Shown here in pieces: positions 1 through 12,347 of a stretch of 64,000 nucleotides of DNA. Source of the DNA: Pholiota molesta (taxonomy: Eukaryota > Basidiomycota > Agaricomycetes > Agaricales > Strophariaceae); the NCBI GenBank assembly GCA_014925825.1, contig JACGCK010000002.1, positions 186,001 to 250,000 on the forward strand. The letters are read 5' to 3'. Each line of letters opens with the position of its first letter. The first letter of the stretch is position 1. The translations under genes were made by a program, and so were the position numbers. The notes beneath the pieces are model-generated. The model was not told where the DNA came from. It searched no databases and saw only the letters and a list, made by a program, of their open reading frames with translations.

Positions 1-573
1 GGAATAGCAATATCAGTAACTGTCAAGTGATAATTAGTAGCAAAGGAACTAACGCAATATTGTAGAACCGGAGCTGGTAGCTGTCCTTGGAAGAGGCAAC
101 GACACTACGCGTAACAGATGAGCACTGAATAAAAATATATGTAGAATACACTGGGCATACCGAATCCAGTCGCGGAGACTGTTCTTCTTGAGGAACTTCT
201 TAGTGAGGTACTTGAGGTACCTCTTGGAGAAGGGAACATTTGAAGTCACAGTGATCTTGATGTTACCTGGTCAAGCGTTTAGTAAACCGATAGATATTTT
301 GCAACACATCAAGATCTCACCATCGCGGACGACCTTGACATTCTCGCCGAGCTGGCCAGCCTTGCCATCGACCTTGATGCGGTCGTGGAGGAATTTTTCG
401 AAGTCGGCACCGTCGAAGACACCGTCGGCAGCGGGCTTCGAGTAGTCGATGACAAACTTGTGCTTGGACGCGGCGGTCTTGGTGGCGGCAGATTTGGGGG
501 CCTATTCAAGGGGGAAGGACATTAGCCTACTGAGAAGGGAACTCAGCAAAGCAGTAGCCCGGGGACTGACCAT
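1..573 (-). CDS. RPL22: 60S ribosomal protein L22 (3' end at or beyond window edge)
   Basis: Cytosolic large-subunit ribosomal protein eL22. Exons read on the minus strand are 573-571, 501-321, 266-161 and 104-54. The first exon holds only the ATG; the second starts APKSAATK. The core family motif [20 protein letters not shown] spans the third exon and is followed across an intron by [13 protein letters not shown], which fits L22e throughout. The acidic C-terminal tail expected after NIA is not visible: a GT-AG intron 53-20 would be followed by only two codons and a stop, so either the tail is very short or the last exon lies left of the window. Shares a 192-base divergent promoter with CBF5, another ribosome-biogenesis gene. 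Identity is certain; the 3' end is not. Confidence 0.9.
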
Positions 574-765
574 GGCGTCGAGGAGGGGTCTTGAGGGCGG
601 TGAACGAGCGACTTCGAGGCGCGCGTGCCGACTTTCTGTGGACTGTATAGGTTGACAAATAAGGTTGCGGGACTCCCCGAATTTCAAACCCCGCGGCATT
701 CCAAATTCATTGGCCGCTGTGTGCCGCGCCGAGTTTTTTTTCTTCTCCAGACGTCGCGAGCGATT
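574..765. promoter_or_regulatory. Divergent promoter RPL22 / CBF5
   Basis: 192 bases between the two start codons, with a T/C-rich tract just before the CBF5 ATG. Both flanking genes serve ribosome production, so shared control is a reasonable inference. No TATA box is evident. Confidence 0.5.
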
Positions 766-2535
766 ATGGCGCCCTCATTGACAAGAGAACAAGTCGCCTC
801 GGCGCAGCTCAGTGGCGACTATGCCATCAAGTCCGAAAAGTCTGCGCCAGCTCTGGACACTTCTGAATGGCCTCTGCTGCTGAAAAATTACGACAAGCTG
901 CTGGTTCGGTCAAGTCACTTCACCCCCATCCCCTCGGGTTGCAGCCCGCTAAAACGTGATATTGTATCTTATGTGAAGTATGTCGTCTAGGAAGCAAGTT
1001 ATTTATGAATGTCTGTTAACCTGACGCCTTAGGTCTGGCGTTATTAACTTGGACAAGCCTTCCAATCCCTCTTCTCATGAAGTTGTCGCGTGGTTGAGAC
1101 GCATCTTGCGTGTGGAGAAGACTGGACACAGCGGTACACTGGATCCCAAAGTTACTGGCTGCTTGATTGTTTGTATAGATCGCGCCACGAGACTGGTCAA
1201 ATCGCAGCAGGGTGCTGGTGAGTAGTCATTCTAATGTTCCAACCCAGATCAGATGATATATCAACTTTTTCCTCATAGGTAAGGAGTATGTCTGCGTTTT
1301 GCGCCTACATGCTGGTCTTCCCAATCCTGCTGCCCTCCCCCGCGCTCTACAAACCCTCAGCGGCGCTCTCTTCCAACGCCCTCCTCTTATTTCTGCCGTG
1401 AAGCGCCAACTCCGAGTTCGAACAATTTACGAATCAAAATTGCTCGAGTTTGATGAGAAGAGGAATCTTGGCGTTTTCTGGGTGTCTTGCGAAGCTGGAA
1501 CCTACATCCGAACGCTTTGTGTTCATCTTGGTCTCGTGTTGGGCGTTGGCGGACACATGCAGGAGCTGCGCCGGGTGCGAAGTGGAGCAATGTCGGAGAA
1601 CGACGATATGGTGACCATGCACGACGTTATGGATGCCCAATGGTTGTATGATAATACTCGAGATGGTAAGTGTTTCTCTTCATTGGCTCATTTTTTCTGA
1701 CGCATTGATATTTTTAGAGTCATACCTCCGTCGCGTCATTCGCCCATTGGAATGCCTGATGGTCGGATACAAGCGAATTGTAGTGAAGGATAGCGCAGTT
1801 AATGCAGTCTGCTACGGTGCAAAACTCATGATTCCAGGGCTGTTGCGTTATGAGGCCGATATTTCTGTTCACGAGGAAGTTGTTTTGATGACCACAAAAG
1901 GTACGCATCTGGCACATTCCAAGTCTATACCATCGTTAATCCATTTTTCATTTCAAGGTGAGGCGATCGCCCTTGCAGTTGCACAAATGTCTACCGTCGA
2001 GCTCGCGACTTGTGACCATGGCGTCGTAGCCAAAGTCAAGAGGTGTATAATGGAGCGGGATTCCTATCCTCGCCGCTGGGGCTTGGGACCTGTGGCTTTA
2101 CAGAAGAAGAAGATGGTCAAGGATGGTAAGCTTGGCAAGCATGGCGAGAAAGTCGAGGGAGTCACGCCAGCTGAATGGAGCCGTGATTACGTCGACTACA
2201 ACCGCGATGAAGTCGTCAAATCCGCTGCTGTCGCTGTCGAAGCTGTTGCTGCCATTGCTGTTGAAGCAGGCCTATCGGCCGCGGCTGCTGAGGGAACCAC
2301 AAGCCCGAAGAAAGAGGAGAAGGAAAAGAAGCGCAAGCGCAAGTCGGAGGCTGCCGAGACTGCTGAGCCAGCAGGAGACGCCATGGACACCGACACTGAA
2401 AAGGCAGAGAAGAAAAAACGCAAGAAGGAGAAGAAGGAGAAGGAGGGCGCTGAGGAGGAGGATGAGGAGGCCCGCCGAGAAAGGAAGAAGGCCAAGAAGG
2501 AGAAGAAAGCTAGAGAGTCGATGGGTGCGGCCTAG
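766..2535 (+). CDS. CBF5: H/ACA snoRNP pseudouridine synthase Cbf5 (dyskerin)
   Basis: Catalytic subunit of nucleolar H/ACA ribonucleoproteins, converting uridine to pseudouridine in rRNA and snRNA. Exons 766-977, 1033-1217, 1279-1665, 1718-1900 and 1958-2535 join in frame to 514 residues, the usual fungal length. Order: dyskerin-like N terminus, TruB catalytic domain with the [12 protein letters not shown] motif that carries the catalytic Asp, a PUA RNA-binding domain (around [20 protein letters not shown]), then a long Lys/Glu-rich tail with [14 protein letters not shown] repeats typical of yeast Cbf5. All four introns are GT-AG. Transcribed away from RPL22 from a short shared promoter. Nothing is missing or odd. 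Confidence 0.97.
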
Positions 2536-2892
2536 TTATGTATGATCTTGGATGGTTTATAGTATGTTTTGTCCTCAGTTGTTCAATGTGCTCATTTTTC
2601 TTGTCATTTGTATCACTCCTTAATGCACAGTATATATAGTTGCTCAAATCTTGCAAGCACACCTCGGTATCTTTACGCTGAAGAACAATAAGATCGGGTA
2701 TCGAATGAGATTCAGAGGGTATGACATCAATTGCATCAACTGACCCGCTAGGGGTGCTACCAAAGTAAAACATTTAAAAAACTAGTCCCAAGAACCAAGT
2801 GCTGACAAAATATAATGTCCAAGCTCGTTAAAGTACGTTATCGGGGAGATCCACCTAACCACCAGTGGAAAGGACCAACACAAAGCCAAATC
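2536..2892. other. Convergent 3' region, CBF5 / cupredoxin gene
   Basis: 357 bases between two stop codons facing each other. Presumably holds both 3' UTRs. I see no gene, repeat or structured RNA here. Confidence 0.5.
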
Positions 2893-4444
2893 TCATAGCA
2901 GAGAGCCAATGAGAGCAGCAACGAAGAGGGTGATGCTGGCACCGCCAATCTTGATACTGTTCGCACCGCTACCCACTGCGGTGGTTGCGGCAGGAGGGGC
3001 ACTCGCAGCGGCAGCAGTGCCGTTGATAGCTTCGGCCACATTCTGGAATGCAGAGAAGTTGCGGGCTGAGCTCTCATCAGAGTTGATGGCACTAGGAAGA
3101 TACAAGCGTCAGAGACAATGCGAAAGGGCTATGTCAGACTAGATACTCACAAGACCATTCCCGCTCCGCAGTGGCTGGAGGGAGTCTGCTGACGGCACTA
3201 CAACGAAGGGTTAGGCACAAAGAATTGAATAAATAATGGCGATAGAAAACTTACGTAGGCCCAGACGGGGGAAGTATCAGTGACAGTGAAGTTCCAGGTG
3301 GGGAAGACGGTGGCGTTAGCATCTACGGGGAAGCTACAAATGTATATATGAGTATTTGGAGGTGAAATCGGAACAAACTTGCACTCACAACCCAGAGTCA
3401 AAGCCAGTGGTACCGTTAACATCAAGTTTGCGGCAGGGATCAGCAAATGACGATTGGGTAACGGTATGGTTCTTCTGGTGGCTGGTGGAAAACAAGTGAA
3501 TAATCGGAGCACAACTGAAAATATTTTAGACGTACAATTCAAAGACAATGGTGTCGCGGGGTTGGGCGGCGACAAAGGGTGGGTTGAAGGCGAGAATGCC
3601 TGTTCCACCAACAATGACCTTGTGAATAGTTCCCTCGGCAGAAGCAGGCGTTGGGTTAGGCGAGTTGGGGTATGAGGCGTAGGTGGTGGTCCAAGTTTGC
3701 GTTCCAAGAGTGACGGCCTGAGTTACTGGGGTAGCTTCAGGGGCAGGAGGGATGGTGTAATCTCCGTAAGCAGCAGTAGCATAAGCAGTGGAGGCCGATG
3801 CGGCGGGTGTCGCAGTGGCAGTGGCAGCGGCAGCAGAAAGGCTAGCACCAACAGCAAGAGCAGACTTCTTGAAGTTGGTGAAGGAGTTGGGAGCACCGTC
3901 CAGTCCACAGTTGATGGCAAACACCATTCCTTGACCGCAATGGCTGGCGGGGGTGCCAGCTCCTTGCGCACAGTAAACCCAGATCGGTGTGGTCTAAACA
4001 GGACATCAGTGATCGGTCGAATCTTGATAGGGAGAGAAAGATAAGGTAACTTACGTTCTTGACTTCGACGGTGAATGTGGGCAAATTGTCAGTCTGGTTT
4101 GCGGCGACGGGGTTGCTGCAGACCCAGCATTAGGTACAAAAAATATATAATATAATTGGCGACTCACAATCCAGAGCTGATACCACCAGCTAGCGGGCCG
4201 CAGGGATCAGCGAATGAGGACTGGGTGACGGTGTGGTTCTTGGCATGGAAGTGGAACACAACTTGGTCGCCAACATTAGCAGCCTAGAATAAGCTGGTTA
4301 GGACGACACGGAGAAGCAAAGGGTTAGGCGTACGATGGCTTCCGGGGAGTAGGTGAGACCTTGAGCACCAACTTGGACGTCAATAATGGCAGCAGAGACG
4401 AAAGGCACAAGGGCGAGGCCGAGGGAAAGAGTGTAAGAGAACAT
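2893..4444 (-). CDS. Secreted GPI-anchored protein with two cupredoxin domains
   Basis: Eight exons (4444-4334, 4283-4168, 4115-4055, 3993-3536, 3481-3389, 3333-3255, 3197-3151, 3091-2893) give 387 residues in one frame. The start is fixed by an ideal signal peptide, MFSYTLSLGLALVPFVSAA. Two blue-copper-like domains follow, each with HxKNHTVTQSSFADPC and later a Cys-x(n)-His-x(4)-Met set: YCAQGAGTPASHCGQGM in the first and YCRQQTPSSHCGAGM in the second. These are plausible type-1 copper ligands. A Ser/Ala/Thr-rich linker (about residues 140-230) separates them. The C terminus ends in NGTAAAASAPP and a hydrophobic tail (SITLFVAALIGSLL), as for GPI attachment. Fungal proteins of this kind are linked to cell-wall copper or redox chemistry; the substrate is unknown. 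The domains look like an internal duplication. Confidence 0.85.
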
Positions 4445-4954
4445 CGCTAGCGATAGAAGTGCAAGGAACAAGGGAATGACTGGAAAACTGGAGCTAGAGC
4501 AGGCCAAGCTGTCGAGAGCGAAAGAAAAGGAGGGACGGCGAAAACAAAGGAATGAAGGGCGGAAGAAATGTGCAAGGTTGCTTTTGAGCAGCACATGCTA
4601 TTGTGCCAAACAAGGCCTCTCTGATCGTTGTGATGCCAACACTAACATGTGTTGATAATCCGCATTGTTCATCGTACTTGTGCGCCTCCTGTGAGAGGGC
4701 AGGCCGCCAGCCATTGTGCTGGAGGAGCGGGAGCTAGGAGCGTGAATTGTGCAGGCGTGAAACCGGCCAAGGCGCTGCGCAGTATGTGGGCAAGATTAGG
4801 CTCACTGGATTGCACCGCATGTTGTTGTGTGTTTCCATCAGACCTGTACTTAAGGCCATCAATTCCTCCTTGACACCCAATCCCGCCTGCCCGGATTCAC
4901 CATCCCCATCTCTGCTTATATCCCCCACCGGCTGGTATCTGGTGTCTGTAAACC
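4445..4954. promoter_or_regulatory. Divergent upstream region, cupredoxin gene / MAP kinase
   Basis: 510 bases between two divergent start codons. The reading frame of the cupredoxin gene is open upstream to about 4594, but the in-frame codons there spoil the signal peptide, so I treat them as 5' UTR. A C/T-rich stretch (about 4860-4930) precedes the MAP kinase start. No other gene is seen. Confidence 0.4.
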
Positions 4955-6580
<1,626 letters not shown>

Positions 6581-6979
6581 AAGCATTGCTAGATATGCCA
6601 ATGAACCATGACCCGGAATATGAATATCATCTAGTTAACGCTGTCAGCATATAGGGGGGGCAACTTGTTAAAGTAGTGTGGATTTGTTACTTGTACACGG
6701 AAACGGAATATATATTTATGGATATAGTCTTATCGCTGCAGCTTTTACAGACCTGAAGAGATGATGTGCTAAATGATTGTCAATGTCAACTGAGAACACG
6801 TGAAGATTGAACATTACCTTGTATATCGATCATCATCTTCCGTCTGCTCTTCTTCACGTCAATCAAAGGAAAGTAATAAGTAGATTTGAATTATAATTAA
6901 ATGCACTACAAAACGCGCAGCAATAAAAAAAAGCAGGTCAAGATCATCAAGTGATAGATGTATCAGTATGTATAAAAGC
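6581..6979. other. Convergent 3' region
   Basis: 399 bases between the stop codons of the MAP kinase and the minus-strand SAP protein. AT-rich, with a run of seven G near 6653. I see no gene in it. Confidence 0.4.
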
Positions 6980-9252
6980 TCAAAACTTTCCACTCGCCCA
7001 ATAACTCGTCGCCATTCCTTCCACACCAAAATCACCAAATCGGGTATCACCTTCGAGTTCTGTACCATACATCGTTCGCTTACTAGTAAGAGGAGGGTCT
7101 ACGGCGGAAGCTGCAGAGTCCAAAGACGAGACTGCGGGTGTATCCGAGGTCGAAGGCTCTCTTTGTTTCGTAGAAGAGCCTTCTGTGAGCGCAGCAGGGT
7201 TCACACCGCGGTCGTCCTGAGTTAACGCCCCATAATGCCTTGTCGACCGGATAGGAGATGGGAACCCAAACGGCCTAAACACATCATCATGGCGACCCAT
7301 GAATGCGCCCAGATTGGATGCCCCTGCTGGAGACGGTGACTGGGGTTCAGGATAGGGAAAACTAGGCATGTACATCGGGTCTTGCGGCGTAGACGAAACA
7401 GGGAGGAAATCAAAGCCGAACGCCTGTGGCTGATTTTCAGCTGCATTAGCAGAGCTTGTGGGTATTCCTGTCCTCGATTTCGGTCTAGACAGGTGAGTGC
7501 TGGATGTTGGAAGTGAGTCGGCTCCGAAGAATTCAGGAAGACGGTTCGTGGGTGGAGGGGGATCGATGTAATCCATGGATTCGTCGCTGCCTCTGAAAAT
7601 AGTGAATGCGCGTATTGCACTTGTGCCCGCCGACACGTCCCTATGTTCATCATCTGCCGTATGTGATGAGGGCTGCCTCGAGCTGCCCTCTTGTGCAGCG
7701 TTATGCATTTCATCCTCGCCCTTCTCAATTCTAGGTTTTTTCTTTGTTGGTCTCAAGACTTTTTTTGCTAGTTCGGTTTCTGAATAATCGCCTTCTTGGC
7801 CTTCCTCTACTATGCCAGTAATATTACTTGCTTCGGAGTCTCGGTGACGCTTCCCTAGTGTGCTTTCTGTGAGTCCAGGACGAGGAGGTAACGAAGTAGC
7901 CGAATTCTTTTTGACCCCGCTTTTGACCTAGTAGGAGACGGAGCAACAGTAAGTGCTTTGAATGTGGACGGCATCTCAAATCCACTATATTCGTTGCGTT
8001 AAAATGTATGGGAGAGCATGATCGAGCATGACGACTCACGTAGGCGCTTCGGGTGGCTGGATTGATCGGGATTTAGGAGTGGAAGGTTGTGAAGGTGGAC
8101 GGTTTATTGGTGATTCCTCCCTTAATTGTTTTATCTCTTCCTTTAGGGCAGCTATAACCGCCGATAGATCACGAAGATTTTGAAACTCGGCTTTAACAGC
8201 CTCTTGCGCCTTGCAAACTTCAGCAACTTCTGTTCGGAGAGTGGATATTTCGGATTTGATCGTCTGTATTTGAGTCACCTCTGATTTGAGAAGCAGTATT
8301 TGATCTTGCAATGGCCGCATCTGTCTCCGGATTACTTGGTTAGCAGTGATAGCGAGTTTGATTTGTTGTTACTAACAGCATCTTCAACCATCTTCCTTAT
8401 GGCAAGTGGGTTCACGTCACTGTCATTCGGTACTGAAGACTGGGGTAGGTTATGGGACGGCGTCCGACTTTTTGGCTTCAAAGCCTCAGCATCAATGTCT
8501 GTCGTGAACGATAGAGATGGACTTATCAATGACTACAAAAAACAGAGTTGATCAAATTGCATACCTCTCGACGACACATTTGTTACTTCCGGTTCTGATG
8601 AAATACACAAGATATATAAGCATCGCTGGGTTTGGCAAAAAAGCAATAATACCAACCTTCTTCAATAGTAGCTTCCATAGTTCTGATACTTCTACTAGCC
8701 TTTAGCCCTCTGCCCTTCGAGGATCCTGAAGATCTTGTGACTGCGCGAGGACCCTGCCCACCGGCCAACTGAGGTTTTCCGACACCTAAACGTGTCTGTA
8801 ATTCCTTAGCTTTCCGTGTCCTAGGTACTGGAGTTGCTGAAGGTGCTGGTGCTGGTGTCTCTTCTTTTATGTCTTCTGAATGAGCGCTGTTCTCATCCTT
8901 CTCCTCGTCGTCGATGTCATGAACGATCATCGATGACACCCTGCTTGGCCCTGCTCTGCTGGGTTGTCTGGTGGAGACTGATCTTCGCATGGGCGGCGGT
9001 GGAGGAGCGGATCTGAGGAAGCGATTGGAAGAGTTGTCAACGCTAAGCTTTGCAAGATAACATACTGTGTTTCGAGCAGCAAATCGATCAAAGCTTCAGA
9101 TTTGAGATTTGCCCTGACACCATAGTCCTATTGAGAGATGATGGTGAGAATTGCTGAGTATGAGCGCTAGCAGAGAAGACTACCTTGCATATCCTTTGGA
9201 GATCGACTCTTTTCATAGATTCTAGCGACTTCCTGCTCGGTAGGGGCGGCAT
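6980..9252 (-). CDS. SAP-like / coiled-coil protein, probably nuclear
   Basis: Function unknown. The N terminus (exon 9252-9184 plus the next) reads MKRVDLQRICKDYGVRANLK followed by SEALIDLLLET, which resembles a SAP DNA-binding helix pair and the N terminus of animal NuSAP. The third exon starts at 9012 with a proline run and a basic, Ser-rich segment. A heptad-like stretch (about 8310-8130: LLLKSEVTQIQTIKSEISTL and onward) is a coiled coil. The last, long exon is disordered, with a KKKPRIEKGE basic patch, and ends ATSYWASGKF. To keep the frame, the intron after 8580 must use the acceptor just before ACATTGATGC. The junction between 8037 and 7917 could not be settled and may include an extra small exon. 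A spindle or chromatin role is possible by analogy only. Confidence 0.65.
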
Positions 9253-9577
9253 GGGGGTTAATTAGCGTGGTTAGGAGCTGGTTGACTTGTTCACTTCTGA
9301 TGCATGTCGTCCATGCGCGGTTCAAGTCATAACAGGAACAAGCAACGCGCAGTCACGTGCCTTTTCACATCTGGAAGCCGGAGCGGACACCGGGCCCTGG
9401 TGTTCCGCCGGACCTTGCGAGGAACGCACTAAACCGCGACCAGCAGGTCCACATGGCCAATGGCGACCTTAATTTGAGCAGTATTTAAATCAAGGACCTA
9501 GTCGAAAGCCACGGTATCCTCTGGAACCCCATAACTGACATTCGAGATAACCTATCCTCAATCTCACTCGCTCCGAC
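9253..9577. promoter_or_regulatory. Divergent promoter region
   Basis: 325 bases between divergent start codons (SAP-like gene on minus, FMN dehydrogenase on plus). It contains GC-rich 9380-9450 and a short AT box (TATTTAAAT, near 9481). No separate gene is supported. Confidence 0.4.
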
Positions 9578-11879
9578 ATGGCACCTTTGACTCTCGACCA
9601 AGTTGCACAGCACAACTCCAAAAGGTATGCTATACGTCACTTCCTTTCTCTGCAGAACAGCCACCCCTGAACCGTTACAATTGACCGAACGTTAAACTGA
9701 ATCTTGTAGTTCATGCTGGGTGATTATCCAGAATAAAGTGTACGATGTCACCGAATTTCTGGATGTCAGTATCTACTTCATCTATCCAATTCCTTATGTG
9801 ACATCTTATGATTCTCGTTCTAGGAACATCCAGGCGGCGCGGCCATTATTCTGAAATACGCTGGCCGTGATGCCACCGCAGTCTACGAGCCAATTCACCC
9901 GCCAGATGCTCTTGACAATAATCTTGAATCCTCCAAACACCTCGGACCACTAGAGGCTGGTGCCGCAGATTCGATACAGAAAAATAGGCAAAATGTTCGC
10001 AAGACCGCAGATGAGCTCAGAGTCGAACAGGCGAGGAAACGGATGCCACCTTTGGATAGAATCCTAAGTTTGTCAGATATGGAGGTCCTCAGGCTCTCAG
10101 ATTATCTTCATCTTGCTTCTTCGTTAATCACTTTTTCTAGAATGTGGCGAGGCAAGTACTTTCGCACAAAGCTCTCGCCTATTACTCGTCCGCTTCAGAC
10201 GACGAAATCAGTAAGTATCTCACGACGGTCCGCTTCGCTGGCGCTAACTACGATTGCCCAGCCAACAATGAGAATGCTCGCGCATTTGCCCGTTTCTTCT
10301 TTCAAGCTCGGGTCATGCGACGCGTATCTAAATGTGATCCTTCCACCACAATTCTAGGCTTCAAATCTTCCATTCCGGTTTTTGTTAGCGGAGCAGCGCT
10401 TGCGAAACTAGGTCATCCCGAAGGTCAATAAACCCCCTTATTATACACGCAAATTCTCCTTAATGTTAACATTGCTTCAGGCGAGGCCAATATTACACGG
10501 GGAGCTTTCAAGGGAGGTATCATCCAAATGGTTTCTTCAAATGCATCATTATCTCCCAAAGGAATTATGGAAGCTGCGGATCAGTCGCAAACACTTTTCT
10601 TTCAATTATACAAGCATCGGGATGACGACACCGCTGAAAAGCGGGTACGCGATATTGAACAGCTTGGCTACAAAGCCATCTTCTTAACTGTGGATGCGGT
10701 TGTTCCAGGAAACCGCGAAAGGGATATCCGCAGTCCTTGGGTTCTGGAGGAACAGGAAAATGGCCCAGTATATCATCAGCCAAGTACTGCTGAGATGCCC
10801 CAGGGAGAAGTGAATATTTTTGGAACTGCGGGAGCTTTGATCGCCAATGACGATAGAGATATGACTTGGGAAAAGGTATGCAAGGATATCTCTATGCCTC
10901 GAAAATGATGTCTTGACAGTGAACTACTCTGATTTAGACGATACCATGGTTGAGGCGGATATCCAAACTTCCAATTGTTATCAAAGGTTTGTTCTTCGTA
11001 ATTTCATGTGTTTCGGCCTAATTTTCCGTTATTTCATATTTTAGGAATACAATGTGTTGAAGTTCGTAATCTCAGTCACTTTCTATCAATGGTCTTACCA
11101 ATACTAATAATAGGATGCTGTACTTGCTGCTGATGCTGGCGTTGATGGTATTCTGATCTCTAACCATGGGGGTAAGTCTCTTTTCTTTTTAACGAAAACG
11201 TTAACATTTTCCTGGTCGTAGGTCGGCAATTGGAATAGTAAATCTACCTTATTCTTGTTTCTTATTATTGATGGTCTGATACGCCTTTCTTTAGCTCTCT
11301 TCCTCCGATGGAAATCTTATATCTTCTTCGCCTACAACGGCCTGATATCTTCAATAAGCTGGAAGGTCAGTTTATTATCCACTGATTATGACTATTCGCT
11401 AACATTGATTCAGTATATATTGACGGTAAGACGAATAATTGTATCATGTTCTCATTAATATTAATCTCGCTATAGGCGGAATCAGCCGTGGGACTGGTAA
11501 GGTCATACAATGCACTAATATTACTTACTCAAAGTGGTTGCAGATGTTGTGAAAGCTCTCTGTTTAGGTGCAAAGCTGTTGGTCTAGGGCGCCCGTTCCT
11601 ATACGCACAAAGTGTAAGCTTTGCTTCATGCGTGTGATTACGACTTGGGCGTTACCAACTTACACTGCATCTCTCAGGCATATGGTGCTGCCGGCGTCTC
11701 AAAGATGATTGAAATTCTAGCGCGCGAAATAACCACAGCCATGAGGCTTGTCGGCGCATCCTCCATAGATAGTTTACGCCCCGAAATGGTACGCCCCTTG
11801 TATTAACTATACAGTGTTGCTCATAGCAATATTTTAGATTCACCGAATCGATTGGCAACCAGTATCTTCGAAATTATGA
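9578..11879 (+). CDS. Cytochrome b2-like FMN-dependent alpha-hydroxy acid dehydrogenase, frameshifted near the C terminus
   Basis: Family enzymes oxidise L-lactate or a related 2-hydroxy acid using FMN and pass electrons through a fused heme domain. The N terminus is a cytochrome b5 domain with heme ligands in EHPGG and, later, in EPIHPPDAL. There is no mitochondrial presequence, unlike yeast Cyb2, so a cytosolic form is likely. The FMN barrel follows: [31 protein letters not shown], and [16 protein letters not shown] with the catalytic His. Sixteen short exons splice cleanly, with starts at 9578, 9710, 9824, 10141, 10262, 10481, 10938, 11045, 11114, 11222, 11295, 11414, 11476, 11544, 11678 and 11838. 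At about 11575 the frame breaks inside the phosphate-binding segment: LGAK is in one frame and [11 protein letters not shown] in the next, one base short, giving a stop at 11585-11587 after 425 residues. The remaining exons (to 11879) are well conserved, which argues for a sequencing error or a very recent mutation. Confidence 0.85.
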
Positions 11880-12347
11880 TTTTGCGGTGGTTAACTTGCC
11901 GATGAGCGCTTATATATCTGCTTCATTTGAAGTCCTTCGGATTTACGACCTATGCCGCATATGAGAATTTCTGGATATGACTCTGATTAGTATAAGTATA
12001 CCTACATACAACCTACATATGTGACATATTAAAATTGCACTGAACAATGCAAAATTTACAACTTCTGGTCCCTTTTTAGTCCCATTTAATCTTACCAGCC
12101 ACGGGTCATTTGGATCACAGCTCAAATTCTTCAAGTTCGAGGGTACACCATGGCATAATTCAAATTGGCAATATTGAGGTGGATAGGATTATCATGTCAC
12201 GTGACCTCGCAGTTGAAATTGACTAAAATAGCTATTAGTATTGCGGTTGGAGCCTTGGACAAGTTGAACTTGTGCCTATGGCTATATTTCTCTATAACAA
12301 CACCTCGATATCACTATAACTTACTTCGCAGATCTCCGCTCATTGAA
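11880..12347. promoter_or_regulatory. Intergenic region upstream of the LIM gene
   Basis: 468 bases, AT-rich. A reading frame continuous with the LIM gene is open back to 12165, but its residues do not resemble the family, so I treat it as 5' UTR. Nothing else is seen. Confidence 0.4.

Noticed and set aside
12165..12347. 61-codon N-terminal extension of the LIM protein
   Set aside because: The frame is open, but the residues lack family features and the Cys-pair start at 12348 is more convincing.
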